64,000 bases of DNA from Rhodospirillum sp. (lineage in GTDB: Bacteria; Pseudomonadota; Alphaproteobacteria; Rhodospirillales; Rhodospirillaceae): contig JAIOYK010000018.1 of the NCBI GenBank assembly GCA_021741145.1, positions 28,752-92,751 on the forward strand. Reading direction: 5' to 3'. Below the pieces are notes generated by a model. It did not search any database. It was given only the letters and a program-made list of their open reading frames with translations, and was not told the origin of the DNA. The translations under genes and the position numbers were made by a program. This document shows positions 25,572-34,487 of the stretch, one piece after another. How positions within the stretch are numbered: the first letter of the stretch is position 1; every line of letters starts with the position of its first letter.

Positions 25572-25847
25572 ATGGCCCCGTCCTCTCCCGTCGCGCGCAC
25601 CAAGCGCGCCATCCTTTTTTGTCTGTTCATGGGCGCGATCTTCACCGCGTCCGTCATCCCCTTCAGGGGGTCTTTCGTGGTGGAGGGATTGGGTGAGGAC
25701 CCCTGGACATTCAGACTTTCCCCCATCCTGTCGGCCCTGGTCCCGATCCTGGTCAATCGGGCGTTCGGCGAGCGGGTGGACCGGGGCGCGCGGCCCTATC
25801 CCCATATCCTGATCGCCGACCAATGGCCTTGGACTTCCGATCGGTGA
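25572..25847 (+). CDS. Possible small hypothetical protein, about 91 aa
   Basis: Open frame with one clear hydrophobic helix (AILFCLFMGAIFTASVIPF) and a second moderately hydrophobic stretch (LSPILSALVPILVNRAF), so it could be a small inner-membrane protein. Starts at 25488 or 25572; neither has a convincing ribosome site. I do not recognise it. It fills the gap between divergent dapF and the nitroreductase operon. Confidence 0.4.
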   Translation: MAPSSPVARTKRAILFCLFMGAIFTASVIPFRGSFVVEGLGEDPWTFRLSPILSALVPILVNRAFGERVDRGARPYPHILIADQWPWTSDR

Positions 25848-25863
25848 TTTCGACAATTATAAA

Positions 25864-25877
25864 GTTAGACATCTAAC
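25864..25877. promoter_or_regulatory. Operator-like palindrome 1 before the nitroreductase-marR operon
   Basis: GTTAGACATCTAAC, a perfect 6+2+6 palindrome. Its TTAGAC also reads as a -35 box with an ATACTA -10 box 17 bases later. A MarR-type repressor bound here would block the promoter. Confidence 0.65.
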
Positions 25878-25897
25878 CAAAAAATGGATACTATTTA

Positions 25898-25911
25898 GTT
25901 AGACATCAAAC
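25898..25911. promoter_or_regulatory. Operator-like palindrome 2 before the nitroreductase-marR operon
   Basis: GTTAGACATCAAAC, one base different from site 1, 34 bases downstream (about three helical turns) and just after the likely -10 box. Spacing on one face of the helix suits two repressor dimers. Confidence 0.6.
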
Positions 25912-25926
25912 TATGAGAGGCGAGTC

Positions 25927-27072
25927 ATGAAACGGAGACATGTTCTGTCCATAGTCGGCGGCGGTGTGATCGCCGCGGCCGGGCTCTTTTATGGAACCCG
26001 GGAACCGACGCGGGCGCGGGCGCCTTGGCGCGAAGCCGGAGTGGGGTATTTGGATCCTCGTAAGCGGGCTCTCTCCCACGCGATTCTCGCGCCCAATCCC
26101 CATAACCGACAGCCCTGGATGGTGGACCTTTCCGAGGCGGGGCGGGTTCTCCTTTACGTGGATACGGACCGCATGCTTCCCCAGACCGACCCCTTCAATC
26201 GGCAGATCACGGTTGGCCTGGGGTGTTTCCTGGAATTGATGGATATGGCCGCGGCGGCCGATGGCTATCGGGTCGACCTGGATCTGTTTCCCGAGGGATC
26301 CAATCCGGACCACCTGACCAAGGCGCCGGTGGCGGTCGCCACCTTTGTCAGGCGGGAAGGGATCGCGGTGGATCCCCTCTTCGCCCATGTGTTTGATCGG
26401 CGGTCCCACAAGCGGCCTTTCGATATGGACCGTCCGGTCTCCGCGGCGCATATGGACGGCCTTCTCGCCAGTGGACGCCACGGGACCCGGATTGGCGGCA
26501 CCAATGATGGCGCGGTGGTGGCCGCGTTGCGGCGTCTAACCCACGACGCCTTGGCCTTGGAGATCGAGACCTCCCGGACCTACCGGGAAAGCGTGGACCT
26601 GTTCCGCATCGGCAAGCGGGAGATCGAGGCCAATCCGGACGGGATCGACTTTTCCGGACCACTGTTCGAGACCTTGGCGCTCCTGGGCCTGTTCAATCGG
26701 AAGACCGCGCTGGACCCCACCTCCAGCACCTATGCGGAAGGCGTCGGCGCCGTGCTTAAAAATACCGACACGGCGATGGCCCATGTCTGGGTGGTGACGG
26801 AGGCCAATGACCGGGAAAGCCAGATCGCCGCCGGGCGCGATTGGTTGCGTGTCAACCTGGCCGCGACCGGTTTTGGTCTTGGCCTACAGCCTCTGAGTCA
26901 GGCCTTGCAGGAATATCCGGAGATGGGGGAGTATTTCGCCCGCGCGCACGGAATCCTGTCCCCGGATGGGGGCGTGATCCAGATGCTGGGGCGTCTGGGC
27001 CATGGTCCGGAGAGTCCGCCAAGCCCCCGCTGGCCGCTGGACGCCAAGGTTTTTCGGAGGGAGAAGACATGA
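25927..27072 (+). CDS. Acg-like nitroreductase-family protein with Tat-type leader, 381 aa
   Basis: Begins with MKRRHVLSIVGGGVIAAAG, an RR-type leader and hydrophobic stretch, so it is probably exported or membrane-anchored through the Tat path. The rest is a diverged nitroreductase fold (Acg-like family): SHAILAPNPHNRQPWMVDL is the FMN-binding region, RSHKRPF the second nucleotide-binding element and LAATGFGLGLQPLSQALQEYP the C-terminal active-site helix. Reduction substrate unknown. It is translationally coupled (ATGA) to a MarR regulator and has paired operator-like sites upstream, which suggests induction by a small toxic compound. Confidence 0.83.
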   Translation: MKRRHVLSIVGGGVIAAAGLFYGTREPTRARAPWREAGVGYLDPRKRALSHAILAPNPHNRQPWMVDLSEAGRVLLYVDTDRMLPQTDPFNRQITVGLGCFLELMDMAAAADGYRVDLDLFPEGSNPDHLTKAPVAVATFVRREGIAVDPLFAHVFDRRSHKRPFDMDRPVSAAHMDGLLASGRHGTRIGGTNDGAVVAALRRLTHDALALEIETSRTYRESVDLFRIGKREIEANPDGIDFSGPLFETLALLGLFNRKTALDPTSSTYAEGVGAVLKNTDTAMAHVWVVTEANDRESQIAAGRDWLRVNLAATGFGLGLQPLSQALQEYPEMGEYFARAHGILSPDGGVIQMLGRLGHGPESPPSPRWPLDAKVFRREKT

Positions 27073-27515
27073 GCGGGGAGAGCCGCGCGGACCAGGTATT
27101 CACGTTTTTCACCGAGATCAATATTCTCGCCCAGTTGTCCTCGACCCTGATGAACCGGAACCTGCCCGACGGCCTGTCCGTCGCGCATTTTTCCATTCTG
27201 CACCATATGGTCCGGCGCGGTGATGGCCAGACGCCTCTGGATCTGGCGACCGCCTTCCAGGTCACCAAGGCGACCATGAGCCACTCCATCGATGTCCTTT
27301 CCCGGCGTGGCTTCATTCGCGTCGAGCGCAGCGTCGAGGATGGCCGCTCCAAACGGATCTATCTGACCGAGGAGGGGCGGACTTTCCGGGAGCGGGCCAT
27401 GGTCCAGGCGACCGAGGCGGTGACCGGACTCCTGGAGGAGTTGGACCTGGAGAAACTCACCGCCTTGTTGCCGACCCTGCGTGCCGTGCGCGAGGTTCTG
27501 GATCGGAAGCGGTAG
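27069..27515 (+). CDS. MarR-family transcriptional regulator, 148 aa
   Basis: Winged-helix repressor. Seen: VAHFSILHHMVRRGDGQTP, recognition helix KATMSHSIDVLSRRGFIRVE and the wing SVEDGRSKRIYLTEEG. It starts inside the nitroreductase stop codon, so it is the second gene of a two-gene operon and probably controls that operon through the palindromes at 25864 and 25898. The ligand is unknown; MarR proteins typically release DNA on binding phenolic or oxidising compounds. Confidence 0.92.
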   Translation: MSGESRADQVFTFFTEINILAQLSSTLMNRNLPDGLSVAHFSILHHMVRRGDGQTPLDLATAFQVTKATMSHSIDVLSRRGFIRVERSVEDGRSKRIYLTEEGRTFRERAMVQATEAVTGLLEELDLEKLTALLPTLRAVREVLDRKR

Positions 27516-27518
27516 GGG

Positions 27519-27986
27519 CTATCCCCGCCCCCGATAGCCCGGCACGCCCTGCTCGGGGATCCAGACGACCTTGGGTGCTTCGCCGGTCTGATAAAAGACG
27601 TCGATGGGCATGCCGCCCCGGGGGTACCAGTAGCCGCCAATGCGCAACCATTGGGGAGAGAGCAGGTCGATCAGCCGCTTGCCGATGGAAACGGTGCAAT
27701 CCTCGTGGAAGGCCCCGTGGTCGCGGAAGGACCCCAGGTAGAGCTTCAGGGATTTGCTCTCCACCAGCCAGTCGCCGGGGACGTAGTCGATGACCAGATG
27801 GGCGAAGTCCGGTTGTCCGGTGATGGGGCAAAGGGAGGTGAACTCCGGCGCCGTGAAACGCACGCAGTAGGGGGTGCCCGCCTGGGGGTTGGGCACCTTC
27901 TCCAATTCCGCGGCCTCGGGCGAGGCGGGGAGGGCGGTCTTGCCCCCCAACTGGGTCAGATTGGCGTAAATGTTGTCCTGGGTCAT
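27519..27986 (-). CDS. queF: NADPH-dependent 7-cyano-7-deazaguanine reductase QueF, 155 aa
   Basis: Reduces preQ0 to preQ1 on the path to queuosine. Seen: the catalytic Cys in [19 protein letters not shown] and the QueF signature ESKSLKLYL, followed by [12 protein letters not shown]. Length matches the unimodular (short) QueF. It ends four bases from the convergent marR stop. It lies downstream of queC-queD-queE on the same strand but is set apart by about 235 bases carrying a direct repeat. Confidence 0.95.
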   Translation of the reverse strand: MTQDNIYANLTQLGGKTALPASPEAAELEKVPNPQAGTPYCVRFTAPEFTSLCPITGQPDFAHLVIDYVPGDWLVESKSLKLYLGSFRDHGAFHEDCTVSIGKRLIDLLSPQWLRIGGYWYPRGGMPIDVFYQTGEAPKVVWIPEQGVPGYRGRG

Positions 27987-27991
27987 TTTTA

Positions 27992-28159
27992 GATCTCACG
28001 CTTGTCCGCCGCGCGGACGCTTCGATGGGGCGCGCTGACCGCGCGGCGCCCGGTCTCCCCAAAGGGGAGCGGTCCGCCCGGGCGCCTGGGCTTTTTTCCG
28101 ATCTCACGCTTGTCCGCGTCGCGGACGCTCCGATGGGGCGCGCTGACCGCGCGGCGCCC
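27992..28159. repeat. Two 60-bp direct repeats with GC-rich hairpins
   Basis: Copies at 27992-28051 and 28100-28159 differ at about three positions. Each starts GATCTCACGCTTGTCCGC and ends GCGCGGCGCCC, and each contains inverted repeats able to fold. Between them CTCCCC AAA GGGGAG forms a further hairpin. No coding function is visible. Confidence 0.8.
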
Positions 28160-28221
28160 AGTCGGGCGCTTGGGTATCCTTTTCAATCACGTTTGTTTCT
28201 GGTCGGTGCGACGGGCTGGAC

Positions 28222-28974
28222 TCAAACGCCGCGCCGGTTGCCCCAGATCAGGACATGCAGCTGAGGCAGAACCCGGGCGGAAAACCAACGGTCGGAGGTG
28301 ACCCGCTCGACCAGCCAGCGGAGCCGGTCCGCGATGCCGTTCAAATCAATGGCCGCGTCCTCGGCGTCGGGCGGCGGTGGGGTGTGGTTGCCCGGTTGCA
28401 GGATGAGGGGGAGGGCCGGGAAGCGCGTCGCCACATCCTTGGCGAAGGCATAGTCGGCCTCGTCCATCACCACGATTTTCAGTGTCACCTCTGGCCCCGG
28501 TCCCGCCGCCTGCCCCGCCGCCTGCCCCGCCGCCTGGAGGCACTCCTCCAGTCTGTCCCAGTCCATTTCCATGCCGGAGGACGGGGGTTTGGGGCTGAGG
28601 ATCAGGTGGTCGAGGTCGGCGAACCAATCCCGGGCCAGGGACCCCTGGGTCTCCAGGGCGAAGTGGTATCCCTCCGCCTTGCCCCGGGCGATCAGACCGC
28701 CCAGGGGCTGGAGGGCCGGATTGCCGCCGGAGAGGGAGACCGTCACCGGCCTTCCATGCGACAACCGGGAGACCTCGGTCCAGACGGCGCTGTCCTCCAG
28801 GGAGGTCCAGGTGTGGCGGTAGGCCGGGTCCACGGCATGGAGAGTGTCGCACCAGGCGCAGCGGTAGTCGCAGCCCCCCAGGCGGACGAAGACCGTGGGC
28901 CGGCCGATCAGCGGCCCTTCGCCCTGGATGGTCGGGCCGAAGATCTCGCTGACCGTGAGCCGTGTCCCGGTCAT
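28222..28974 (-). CDS. queE: 7-carboxy-7-deazaguanine synthase QueE, 250 aa
   Basis: Radical-SAM enzyme turning 6-carboxytetrahydropterin into 7-carboxy-7-deazaguanine. Seen: [34 protein letters not shown] with the CxxxCxxC cluster ligands, and [14 protein letters not shown] short AAGQ tandem repeat (three copies) forms a linker at residues about 150-162. The ATG overlaps the queD stop by four bases, so it is coupled to queC and queD. Confidence 0.94.
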   Translation of the reverse strand: MTGTRLTVSEIFGPTIQGEGPLIGRPTVFVRLGGCDYRCAWCDTLHAVDPAYRHTWTSLEDSAVWTEVSRLSHGRPVTVSLSGGNPALQPLGGLIARGKAEGYHFALETQGSLARDWFADLDHLILSPKPPSSGMEMDWDRLEECLQAAGQAAGQAAGPGPEVTLKIVVMDEADYAFAKDVATRFPALPLILQPGNHTPPPPDAEDAAIDLNGIADRLRWLVERVTSDRWFSARVLPQLHVLIWGNRRGV

Positions 28975-29354
28975 GGGTGGTCATCCCGAAACACCCCTCC
29001 GGGGTGATATTCCGCCCATGTCTTGGGCGTCTCCGAGACGCGCACGGCGGCGGTTTCCGGCCATCGGGCCTTGCACCAGTCGAAGCAGGTCTTGGCGATT
29101 CGCTCCGCGGTCACGCCGTCGTCGCCCAACACATCGTTCAGATGCCGGTGGTCCAGGGTCTCGTCCAGCCAGTCCTTGAAGGGGGACAGCTCCCGATAAT
29201 CCCTAACGAATCCCACGCTGTTCAACGCCGCCGACACCAATTCCACCTCCACCACGTAGTTATGGCCGTGGAAGCGGGCGCAGGGGTGGTCGTCGGGCAG
29301 TTGCTTGAGTTGGTGGGAGGCCGAGAAATGGAATTCCTTGGCGATCCGGTACAT
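28971..29354 (-). CDS. queD: 6-carboxytetrahydropterin synthase QueD, 127 aa
   Basis: Converts 7,8-dihydroneopterin triphosphate to 6-carboxytetrahydropterin. Seen: zinc ligands in HFSASHQL and ARFHGHNY, the catalytic Cys in HPCARFHGH, and LDHRHLN. It is 127 residues, standard for QueD. Its ATG overlaps the queC stop by one base (TGATG); the frame upstream is the queC shadow. Confidence 0.94.
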   Translation of the reverse strand: MYRIAKEFHFSASHQLKQLPDDHPCARFHGHNYVVEVELVSAALNSVGFVRDYRELSPFKDWLDETLDHRHLNDVLGDDGVTAERIAKTCFDWCKARWPETAAVRVSETPKTWAEYHPGGVFRDDHP

Positions 29355-30112
29355 CAGCCCTCTCCCCGGGCGCCCGGCCCCCCCGAACCCGCATCCCTCG
29401 AACCAAGGCCCCTTGCCTTGGCGTCGGCCACCGCGGCGACCCAGAAGTCCGGATCGGCGTAGTTGGTGGGATCCGCGACGCCAGCCATGTGAAAGGCCTC
29501 CCGCCGTTCCACGCAGGTGCCGCACCGTCCGCAATGGACGGCGCCGCCCTTGTAACAGGACCAGGTCTCGGCGAAGGGTACGCCCAGGCGGGCGCCCTCC
29601 GCGGCGATGTCGGCCTTGCTCCGGTGGACATAGGGGGTCTGGAAGGCGACCGGACCCATGCCATCCAAGGCGTGATCCTGCATGGTGGCGAAGGCCTCGC
29701 AAAAGCCCGGGCGGCAATCGGGATAGATGAAGTGGTCTCCGCCATGGACGGCGGCGGCCACGGCCTCGGCGCCCTGGGCCGTGGCGATGCCAAAGGCGAT
29801 GGTCAACATGATGGCGTTGCGGTTGGGGACCACGGTGACGCGCATGGTCTCCTCGGCGTAATGGCCATCGGGGACGGCGACGTCATCGGAGGTGAGGGAG
29901 GACCCCGACAGCAAGGCGCCCACGGCGCGCAGATCGACGATATCGTGGGGAACGCCGAGGCGCTCGGCGCAAAGGGCGGCGAAGGTCAGTTCCTTGGCAT
30001 GGCGCTGGCCATAGTCGAAGGAGACGAGGCGGGAGAGAGTCGCCTCCAGGGCGATTTTGTGCGCCAGCGTGACGGAATCCAGTCCGCCGGAGCAGATGAC
30101 GATGGTTTTCAT
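29354..30112 (-). CDS. queC: 7-cyano-7-deazaguanine synthase QueC, 252 aa
   Basis: ATP-dependent ligase that makes preQ0 from 7-carboxy-7-deazaguanine and ammonia. Seen: the PP-loop VICSGGLDSVTLAH, FDYGQRHAKEL, and the zinc-binding ETWSCYKGGAVHCGRCGTCVER. First gene of the coupled queC-queD-queE operon; a preQ1-I-like riboswitch overlaps its ribosome site. The C-terminal ~20 residues are Gly/Ser/Arg-rich and variable. Confidence 0.94.
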   Translation of the reverse strand: MKTIVICSGGLDSVTLAHKIALEATLSRLVSFDYGQRHAKELTFAALCAERLGVPHDIVDLRAVGALLSGSSLTSDDVAVPDGHYAEETMRVTVVPNRNAIMLTIAFGIATAQGAEAVAAAVHGGDHFIYPDCRPGFCEAFATMQDHALDGMGPVAFQTPYVHRSKADIAAEGARLGVPFAETWSCYKGGAVHCGRCGTCVERREAFHMAGVADPTNYADPDFWVAAVADAKARGLGSRDAGSGGPGARGEG

Positions 30113-30117
30113 GGTGG

Positions 30118-30151
30118 TTCCTGTTTTTTACCGGGTAGGCCGCGACCGGGG
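30118..30151 (-). promoter_or_regulatory. Candidate preQ1-I riboswitch upstream of queC
   Basis: On the minus strand, CCGG (30149-30146), a 12-base loop TCGCGGCCTAC plus C, CCGG (30134-30131), then TAAAAAACAGGAACC. Strand, order and the A-run match the H-type pseudoknot of preQ1-I: P1 is CCGG/CCGG and P2 could form from loop CCT with AGG (30122-30120) just before the queC ATG. Pairing that AGG would hide the ribosome site. It sits ahead of queuosine genes, the expected place. A GGTCCG/CGGACC hairpin lies just upstream (30150-30167). Confidence 0.55.
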
Positions 30152-30411
30152 TCCGTGAATTCGGACCAGAGGGGATGTTTAGGGGAAAGGGGCGGGGAAG
30201 GGAAGCCTTGACTCCCACACCCTCCAACACTAAAACTCCCTCTTCCGGTTCCGTGGTTCATCCGCGGGGCCGGTTTCGTGTCACCCATTTCGGTTGACCC
30301 ATCGCCTCCGAGGAGGTCCGCCAGTCCGCGAGTGTCGCGCACTGGCGCCATACTCGTTTGCGTGGTGCGCGACGATCTGGGCCGGGAAAACAAACCAAGG
30401 GCTTTAATTCC

Positions 30412-31953
30412 ATGTTCGACGGACTGTCCGGTCGCCTAGGAGATGTGCTCGACAAGCTGCGCCGCCGCGGTTCCCTTTCGGAGTCCGACGTCGACGCGGC
30501 CATGCGCGAGGTGCGCGTCGCCCTTCTGGAGGCCGACGTCGCCCTGCCGGTGGTCAAGCAGTTCGTCACCCAGGTGAAGGAAAAGGCCGTCGGGCAGGAG
30601 GTTGTCCGCTCCGTTACACCGGGCCAGATGGTCGTCAAGATCGTCCACGACGCGCTGGTGGAAATGCTCGGGGGCGAAGGCGCTTTAGAGCAGGAGGTGG
30701 ATCCCCTCGCGCTCGGTATCGATCTGGGCCATACCCCACCGGTTCCGGTCCTCATGGTCGGTTTGCAGGGCTCCGGTAAGACCACGACCTCGGCCAAGTT
30801 GGCGCTTCGCATCACCAAGCGGGAGCGCAAAAAGGTCCTGATGGCCTCCTTGGACGTTTACCGTCCGGCGGCCCAGCAGCAATTGAAGATCCTCGGCGAG
30901 CAGACCGGGGTGGATGTGCTGTCCATCGTCATGGGGCAAAAGCCCGTCGATATCGCCAAGCGCGCCATGAAGGAAGCGCGCGAGGGTGGTTACGACGTGG
31001 TGATCCTCGATACCGCGGGTCGCCTGCATATCGACGACGCCCTGATGGAGGAAGTGGCCAAGGTCCGGGAGGTCACCTCTCCCAAGGAAACCCTGCTGGT
31101 TACCGACGCCATGACCGGCCAGGACGCGGTCACCATCGCCCGGGAGTTCAACGAGAAGGTCGGTGTCACCGGCATCGTCTTGACCCGGGTGGACGGCGAC
31201 AGCCGCGGCGGCGCGGCCCTGTCCATGCGCGCGGTCACCGGCGTGCCCATCAAGCTGATGGGCATGGGCGAGAAGATGGATGCGCTCGAGGCCTTCCATG
31301 CCCAACGCATCGCCGGTCGGATCCTCGGCATGGGCGATGTGGTCTCCCTGGTGGAGAAGGCGGCGGAAACCATCGAGGTGGCCGAAGCCGAAAAGCTCGC
31401 CAAACGCATGGCCGAGGGTAAGTTCGACCTGGAAGACCTGCTGTCCCAATTCCGCCAGATCAAGAAGATGGGCGACATGAAGGGGCTGCTCGGCATGCTG
31501 CCGGGCGTTTCGAAGATGCAGCGCCAGATGGCGGAGTCCAAGATGGACGACAATATGATCAAGCGCCAAGAGGCCTTGATCCTGTCCATGACGATCAAGG
31601 AACGGCGCAATCCCGATCTGATCAAGGCCTCGCGCAAGAAGCGCATCGCCGCGGGCGCGGGCATGACCGTTCCCGACGTGAACAAGCTGCTGAAGCAACA
31701 TCAGCAGATGGCCACGATGATGAAAAAGATGAAGCAAATGGGTGGCAAGAAGGGCCTCGCGGGCCTGCTTGGTGGTCTGGGCGGTGGCGGCGAGATGCCC
31801 CCCGACCTGGGTGGCCTGGGCGGTCCCGGTGGTGGTCTTCCCGGCGGCATGCCGGGTGGGGGGCCGCCGCCCGGCTTCCCCGGTTTGGGTGGCCCAAGAC
31901 TGGGCCTGCCCGGAGGCGTCACCGGCCGTAAGAGCGGTCGGAAGAAGAAGTAG
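30412..31953 (+). CDS. ffh: Signal recognition particle protein Ffh, 513 aa
   Basis: GTPase subunit of SRP that binds signal sequences at the ribosome. Seen: N domain, P loop GLQGSGKTTTSAKLA, DTAGRLHIDD, TRVDGDSRGGAALS, then the M domain with Met-rich helices and ALILSMTIKERRNPDLIKASRKKRIAAGAG. The C-terminal 65 residues are a Gly/Pro-rich, basic tail ending KKK, longer than usual. Start at 30412 follows a GGGC-type weak site. It opens ffh-rpsP-rimM-trmD-rplS, a conserved translation and secretion cluster. Confidence 0.96.
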   Translation: MFDGLSGRLGDVLDKLRRRGSLSESDVDAAMREVRVALLEADVALPVVKQFVTQVKEKAVGQEVVRSVTPGQMVVKIVHDALVEMLGGEGALEQEVDPLALGIDLGHTPPVPVLMVGLQGSGKTTTSAKLALRITKRERKKVLMASLDVYRPAAQQQLKILGEQTGVDVLSIVMGQKPVDIAKRAMKEAREGGYDVVILDTAGRLHIDDALMEEVAKVREVTSPKETLLVTDAMTGQDAVTIAREFNEKVGVTGIVLTRVDGDSRGGAALSMRAVTGVPIKLMGMGEKMDALEAFHAQRIAGRILGMGDVVSLVEKAAETIEVAEAEKLAKRMAEGKFDLEDLLSQFRQIKKMGDMKGLLGMLPGVSKMQRQMAESKMDDNMIKRQEALILSMTIKERRNPDLIKASRKKRIAAGAGMTVPDVNKLLKQHQQMATMMKKMKQMGGKKGLAGLLGGLGGGGEMPPDLGGLGGPGGGLPGGMPGGGPPPGFPGLGGPRLGLPGGVTGRKSGRKKK

Positions 31954-32004
31954 TCCAGTTGGAAATACACAAGTCTAAGTTCAAGAACCAGGAGTAAGAC
32001 GACA

Positions 32005-32394
32005 ATGTCCCTGCGAATTCGGCTCGCCCGTGGTGGCGCCAAGAAGCGCCCCTTTTATCGCATCGTGATCGCCGACTCGCGCTGCCCGCGCGATGGCAAG
32101 TTCATCGAGAAGGTCGGTATCTACGACCCCATGCTGCCCCGTGAGAACGAGAACCGCATTGTCCTGAAGGACGAGCGGATCAAGTACTGGCTGGGTGTGG
32201 GGGCCACCCCGACCGACCGCGTGCACCGCTTCCTGGCGACCGCGGGTCTGACCGGCGAGCGCGCCATTCCCAACCAGACCACGAAGGCCGAGCCCGGCGA
32301 GAAGGCCAAGGAACGTCTGCGCGAGGCCGAGGAAGCCGCCAAGGCCGCCGCCGAAGCCGCCGCCGCGGCGGAAGCCGAAGCCGCCGAGGGCTAA
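32005..32394 (+). CDS. rpsP: 30S ribosomal protein bS16, 129 aa
   Basis: Seen: [25 protein letters not shown] and [10 protein letters not shown], then [18 protein letters not shown], the bS16 core. The last 40 residues are an Ala/Glu tail ([21 protein letters not shown]) found in alphaproteobacterial copies and likely disordered. ATG at 32005 has an AGGAG upstream. A short hairpin follows it before rimM. Confidence 0.96.
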   Translation: MSLRIRLARGGAKKRPFYRIVIADSRCPRDGKFIEKVGIYDPMLPRENENRIVLKDERIKYWLGVGATPTDRVHRFLATAGLTGERAIPNQTTKAEPGEKAKERLREAEEAAKAAAEAAAAAEAEAAEG

Positions 32395-32436
32395 GGCCCT
32401 CTTGGGTCTTCCCAAGGGATTCGGGACAAGAAGCCG

Positions 32437-33027
32437 ATGACGGAGCGATTGCTCGTGGGCGTGATCGTGGGCACCCATGGCGTGCGGGGTCTTCTCCGGG
32501 TGAAGAGTTTCACCCAGGACGAGGACGCTCTGTGCGCCTATGGGACGCTGACGGACGAAGGCGGAAGCCGTTCCTTCGACCTGGTTTTCAAGAACCGGTC
32601 GAAGGGCGTGGTGATCTGCGCGCTCAAGGGGGTCGACGACCGTGACGCCGCTTTGGCCTTGAAGGGAACCCGGCTCTACATGGACCGGTCCGCCCTGCCC
32701 AAGGACGCGTTGGAGGCGGACGAGTACTACCACGCCGATTTGATTGGCCTGCCGATCGAATGGGTGGACGGGGGGGAGCTCGGGGTCGTGCGCGCGGTCC
32801 ATGACTTCGGCGCGGGGGACATGCTTGAGGTGGCCCTGTCGGGCGAGTCCTCCAAGGTCGTGTTCCTGCCGTTCACCCAGGCCTGCGTGCCGGTGGTGGA
32901 CATCAAGACGGGCCGTCTCGTGGCCAATCCTCCCCCAGGCCTCCTCGATGATGGGGGCGAAGCGGAAGACGGAGAGCGGGACCTGGACCAGGATCAGGCA
33001 CGGGACCAGGGGGAGGTTTTCCCATGA
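32437..33027 (+). CDS. rimM: 16S rRNA processing protein RimM, 196 aa
   Basis: Assembly factor for the 30S subunit that binds uS19. Seen: N-terminal RimM domain with [21 protein letters not shown] and the C-terminal PRC-barrel with [10 protein letters not shown] and ARDM-like EVAL segments, then [20 protein letters not shown]. The last 25 residues are acidic and Gln/Asp-rich. Its stop overlaps the trmD start by four bases. Confidence 0.94.
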   Translation: MTERLLVGVIVGTHGVRGLLRVKSFTQDEDALCAYGTLTDEGGSRSFDLVFKNRSKGVVICALKGVDDRDAALALKGTRLYMDRSALPKDALEADEYYHADLIGLPIEWVDGGELGVVRAVHDFGAGDMLEVALSGESSKVVFLPFTQACVPVVDIKTGRLVANPPPGLLDDGGEAEDGERDLDQDQARDQGEVFP

Positions 33028-33743
33028 GTCTGCGCGCCATCGTCCTGACCCTTTTCCCGGAGATGTTTCCCGGACCCCTAGGCCATTCCCTGGCGGGGAA
33101 AGGCCTGGAGACGGGGGCCTGGAGCCTGGAAACGGTGGATATCCGTGGTTTCGCCACGGACAAGCACCGCACGGTGGACGATACGCCCTTCGGCGGCGGG
33201 GCTGGCATGGTCATGCGCCCCGACGTGGTGGACGCGGCCATCGAGGCCTCCTGGCCCAAGGACGGTCCCCTGGTCTACCTGACCCCCCGGGGAAAGGTGC
33301 TGGACCAGGCCATGGCCTGGGACCTGTCCCGCCAACCCTCCTTGACCCTGCTCTGCGGGCGATACGAAGGGGTGGACCAACGGGTTTTGGACGCGCGCGA
33401 GATGCGGGAAATCAGCGTTGGCGATTTCGTCCTGTCCGGTGGGGAGGCCGCGGCCCAGCTTCTGCTGGACGCCGTGGTGCGTCTGCTACCCGGTGTGGTC
33501 GGCAAGACGGAATCCTTGGAAGACGAGAGTTTCGAGCGGGGACTCCTGGAGTATCCCCAGTATACGCGTCCCGCCGATTGGCGGGGCAAGACGGTGCCAG
33601 AGGTCCTGACCTCCGGACACCATGGCAATGTGGCCGCTTGGCGATTGGCCCAGGCGGAGGATATCACCCGGACGCGACGACCGGACCTGTGGGATCGGTA
33701 CATCGTGGGCCGGGGTGACTTGAACAGAGGATGCGGACAATGA
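33024..33743 (+). CDS. trmD: tRNA (guanine37-N1)-methyltransferase TrmD, 239 aa
   Basis: SPOUT-class enzyme methylating G37 of tRNAs from SAM. Seen: [26 protein letters not shown], the knot sequences [13 protein letters not shown] and [14 protein letters not shown] [14 protein letters not shown], and the [12 protein letters not shown] segment. Coupled to rimM before it and to rplS after it (ATGA overlaps). Confidence 0.95.
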   Translation: MSLRAIVLTLFPEMFPGPLGHSLAGKGLETGAWSLETVDIRGFATDKHRTVDDTPFGGGAGMVMRPDVVDAAIEASWPKDGPLVYLTPRGKVLDQAMAWDLSRQPSLTLLCGRYEGVDQRVLDAREMREISVGDFVLSGGEAAAQLLLDAVVRLLPGVVGKTESLEDESFERGLLEYPQYTRPADWRGKTVPEVLTSGHHGNVAAWRLAQAEDITRTRRPDLWDRYIVGRGDLNRGCGQ

Positions 33744-34219
33744 ACATCATTCAGCAGCTTGAGAAGGAGCAGATGGAAAAGCTCCTGGAGACCCGGGGCG
33801 TTCCTGAGTTCTCTCCTGGCGACACCCTTAAGGTCCACGTGAAGGTGGTCGAAGGGACCCGCCAACGCGTGCAGATCTACGAAGGCGTGTGCATCGCCCG
33901 TCGGAATGCCGCCCTGAACAGCTCCTTCACCGTGCGTAAGATCTCTTTCGGTGAAGGCGTGGAGCGTGTCTTCCCGCTTTATGCCCCGACCATCGACCGG
34001 ATCGAGGTGGTCCGTCGCGGTCAGGTTCGCCGCGCGAAGCTGTACTACCTGCGTGGCCGTCAGGGCCGCTCCGCTCGTATCGTCGAGGATATCACTTCGA
34101 CTCAACGGGCCCTGGCCAATGAGCGGGCCATCAGCCAGGAGCGGAAGCTGACGGCGAAGCCCGAGGACAAGCCCGCGGGCAAGCCCGACGCCAAGGCCAA
34201 GCCCAAGGGGAAGAAGTAG
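33740..34219 (+). CDS. rplS: 50S ribosomal protein bL19, 159 aa
   Basis: Seen: [44 protein letters not shown] and [13 protein letters not shown], diagnostic of bL19. The final 45 residues are a Lys/Pro/Ala-rich tail. ATG at 33740 overlaps the trmD stop. It is the last gene of the ffh-to-rplS cluster. Confidence 0.96.
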   Translation: MNIIQQLEKEQMEKLLETRGVPEFSPGDTLKVHVKVVEGTRQRVQIYEGVCIARRNAALNSSFTVRKISFGEGVERVFPLYAPTIDRIEVVRRGQVRRAKLYYLRGRQGRSARIVEDITSTQRALANERAISQERKLTAKPEDKPAGKPDAKAKPKGKK

Positions 34220-34289
34220 ACTCCCTCGGGCTTTTGAATGCCTCCTCCTGGCTCGGGGGCGTTCCATCGGCGACGACCGTCCGCACTTC

Positions 34290-34320
34290 CCCCGTCATCC
34301 TGGAACACGGGATGACGGGG
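34290..34320 (+). terminator. Hairpin after rplS
   Basis: Perfect 11-bp inverted repeat (34290-34300 and 34310-34320) about 70 bases past the rplS stop. No T run follows. Confidence 0.5.
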
Positions 34321-34487
34321 TCGGCGGTTTCGGCTTAGGCGCCAATGTCGACCATTCTCACGTTTCGCGCGTCGCATGGTGGCGAAATTCACTCTGCCAT
34401 TTTCCGCGCGGACCTCTTACATTCCGAACCTTCATTGGAACCAAGACACGGCCCCATGAAGGGGCATAGGCTAGGGAGCGTCACGGT

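Noticed and set aside
28002..28301. Open frames across the queE-queF gap
   Set aside because: They are translations of the 60-bp repeats; both strands give open frames because the DNA is GC-rich.
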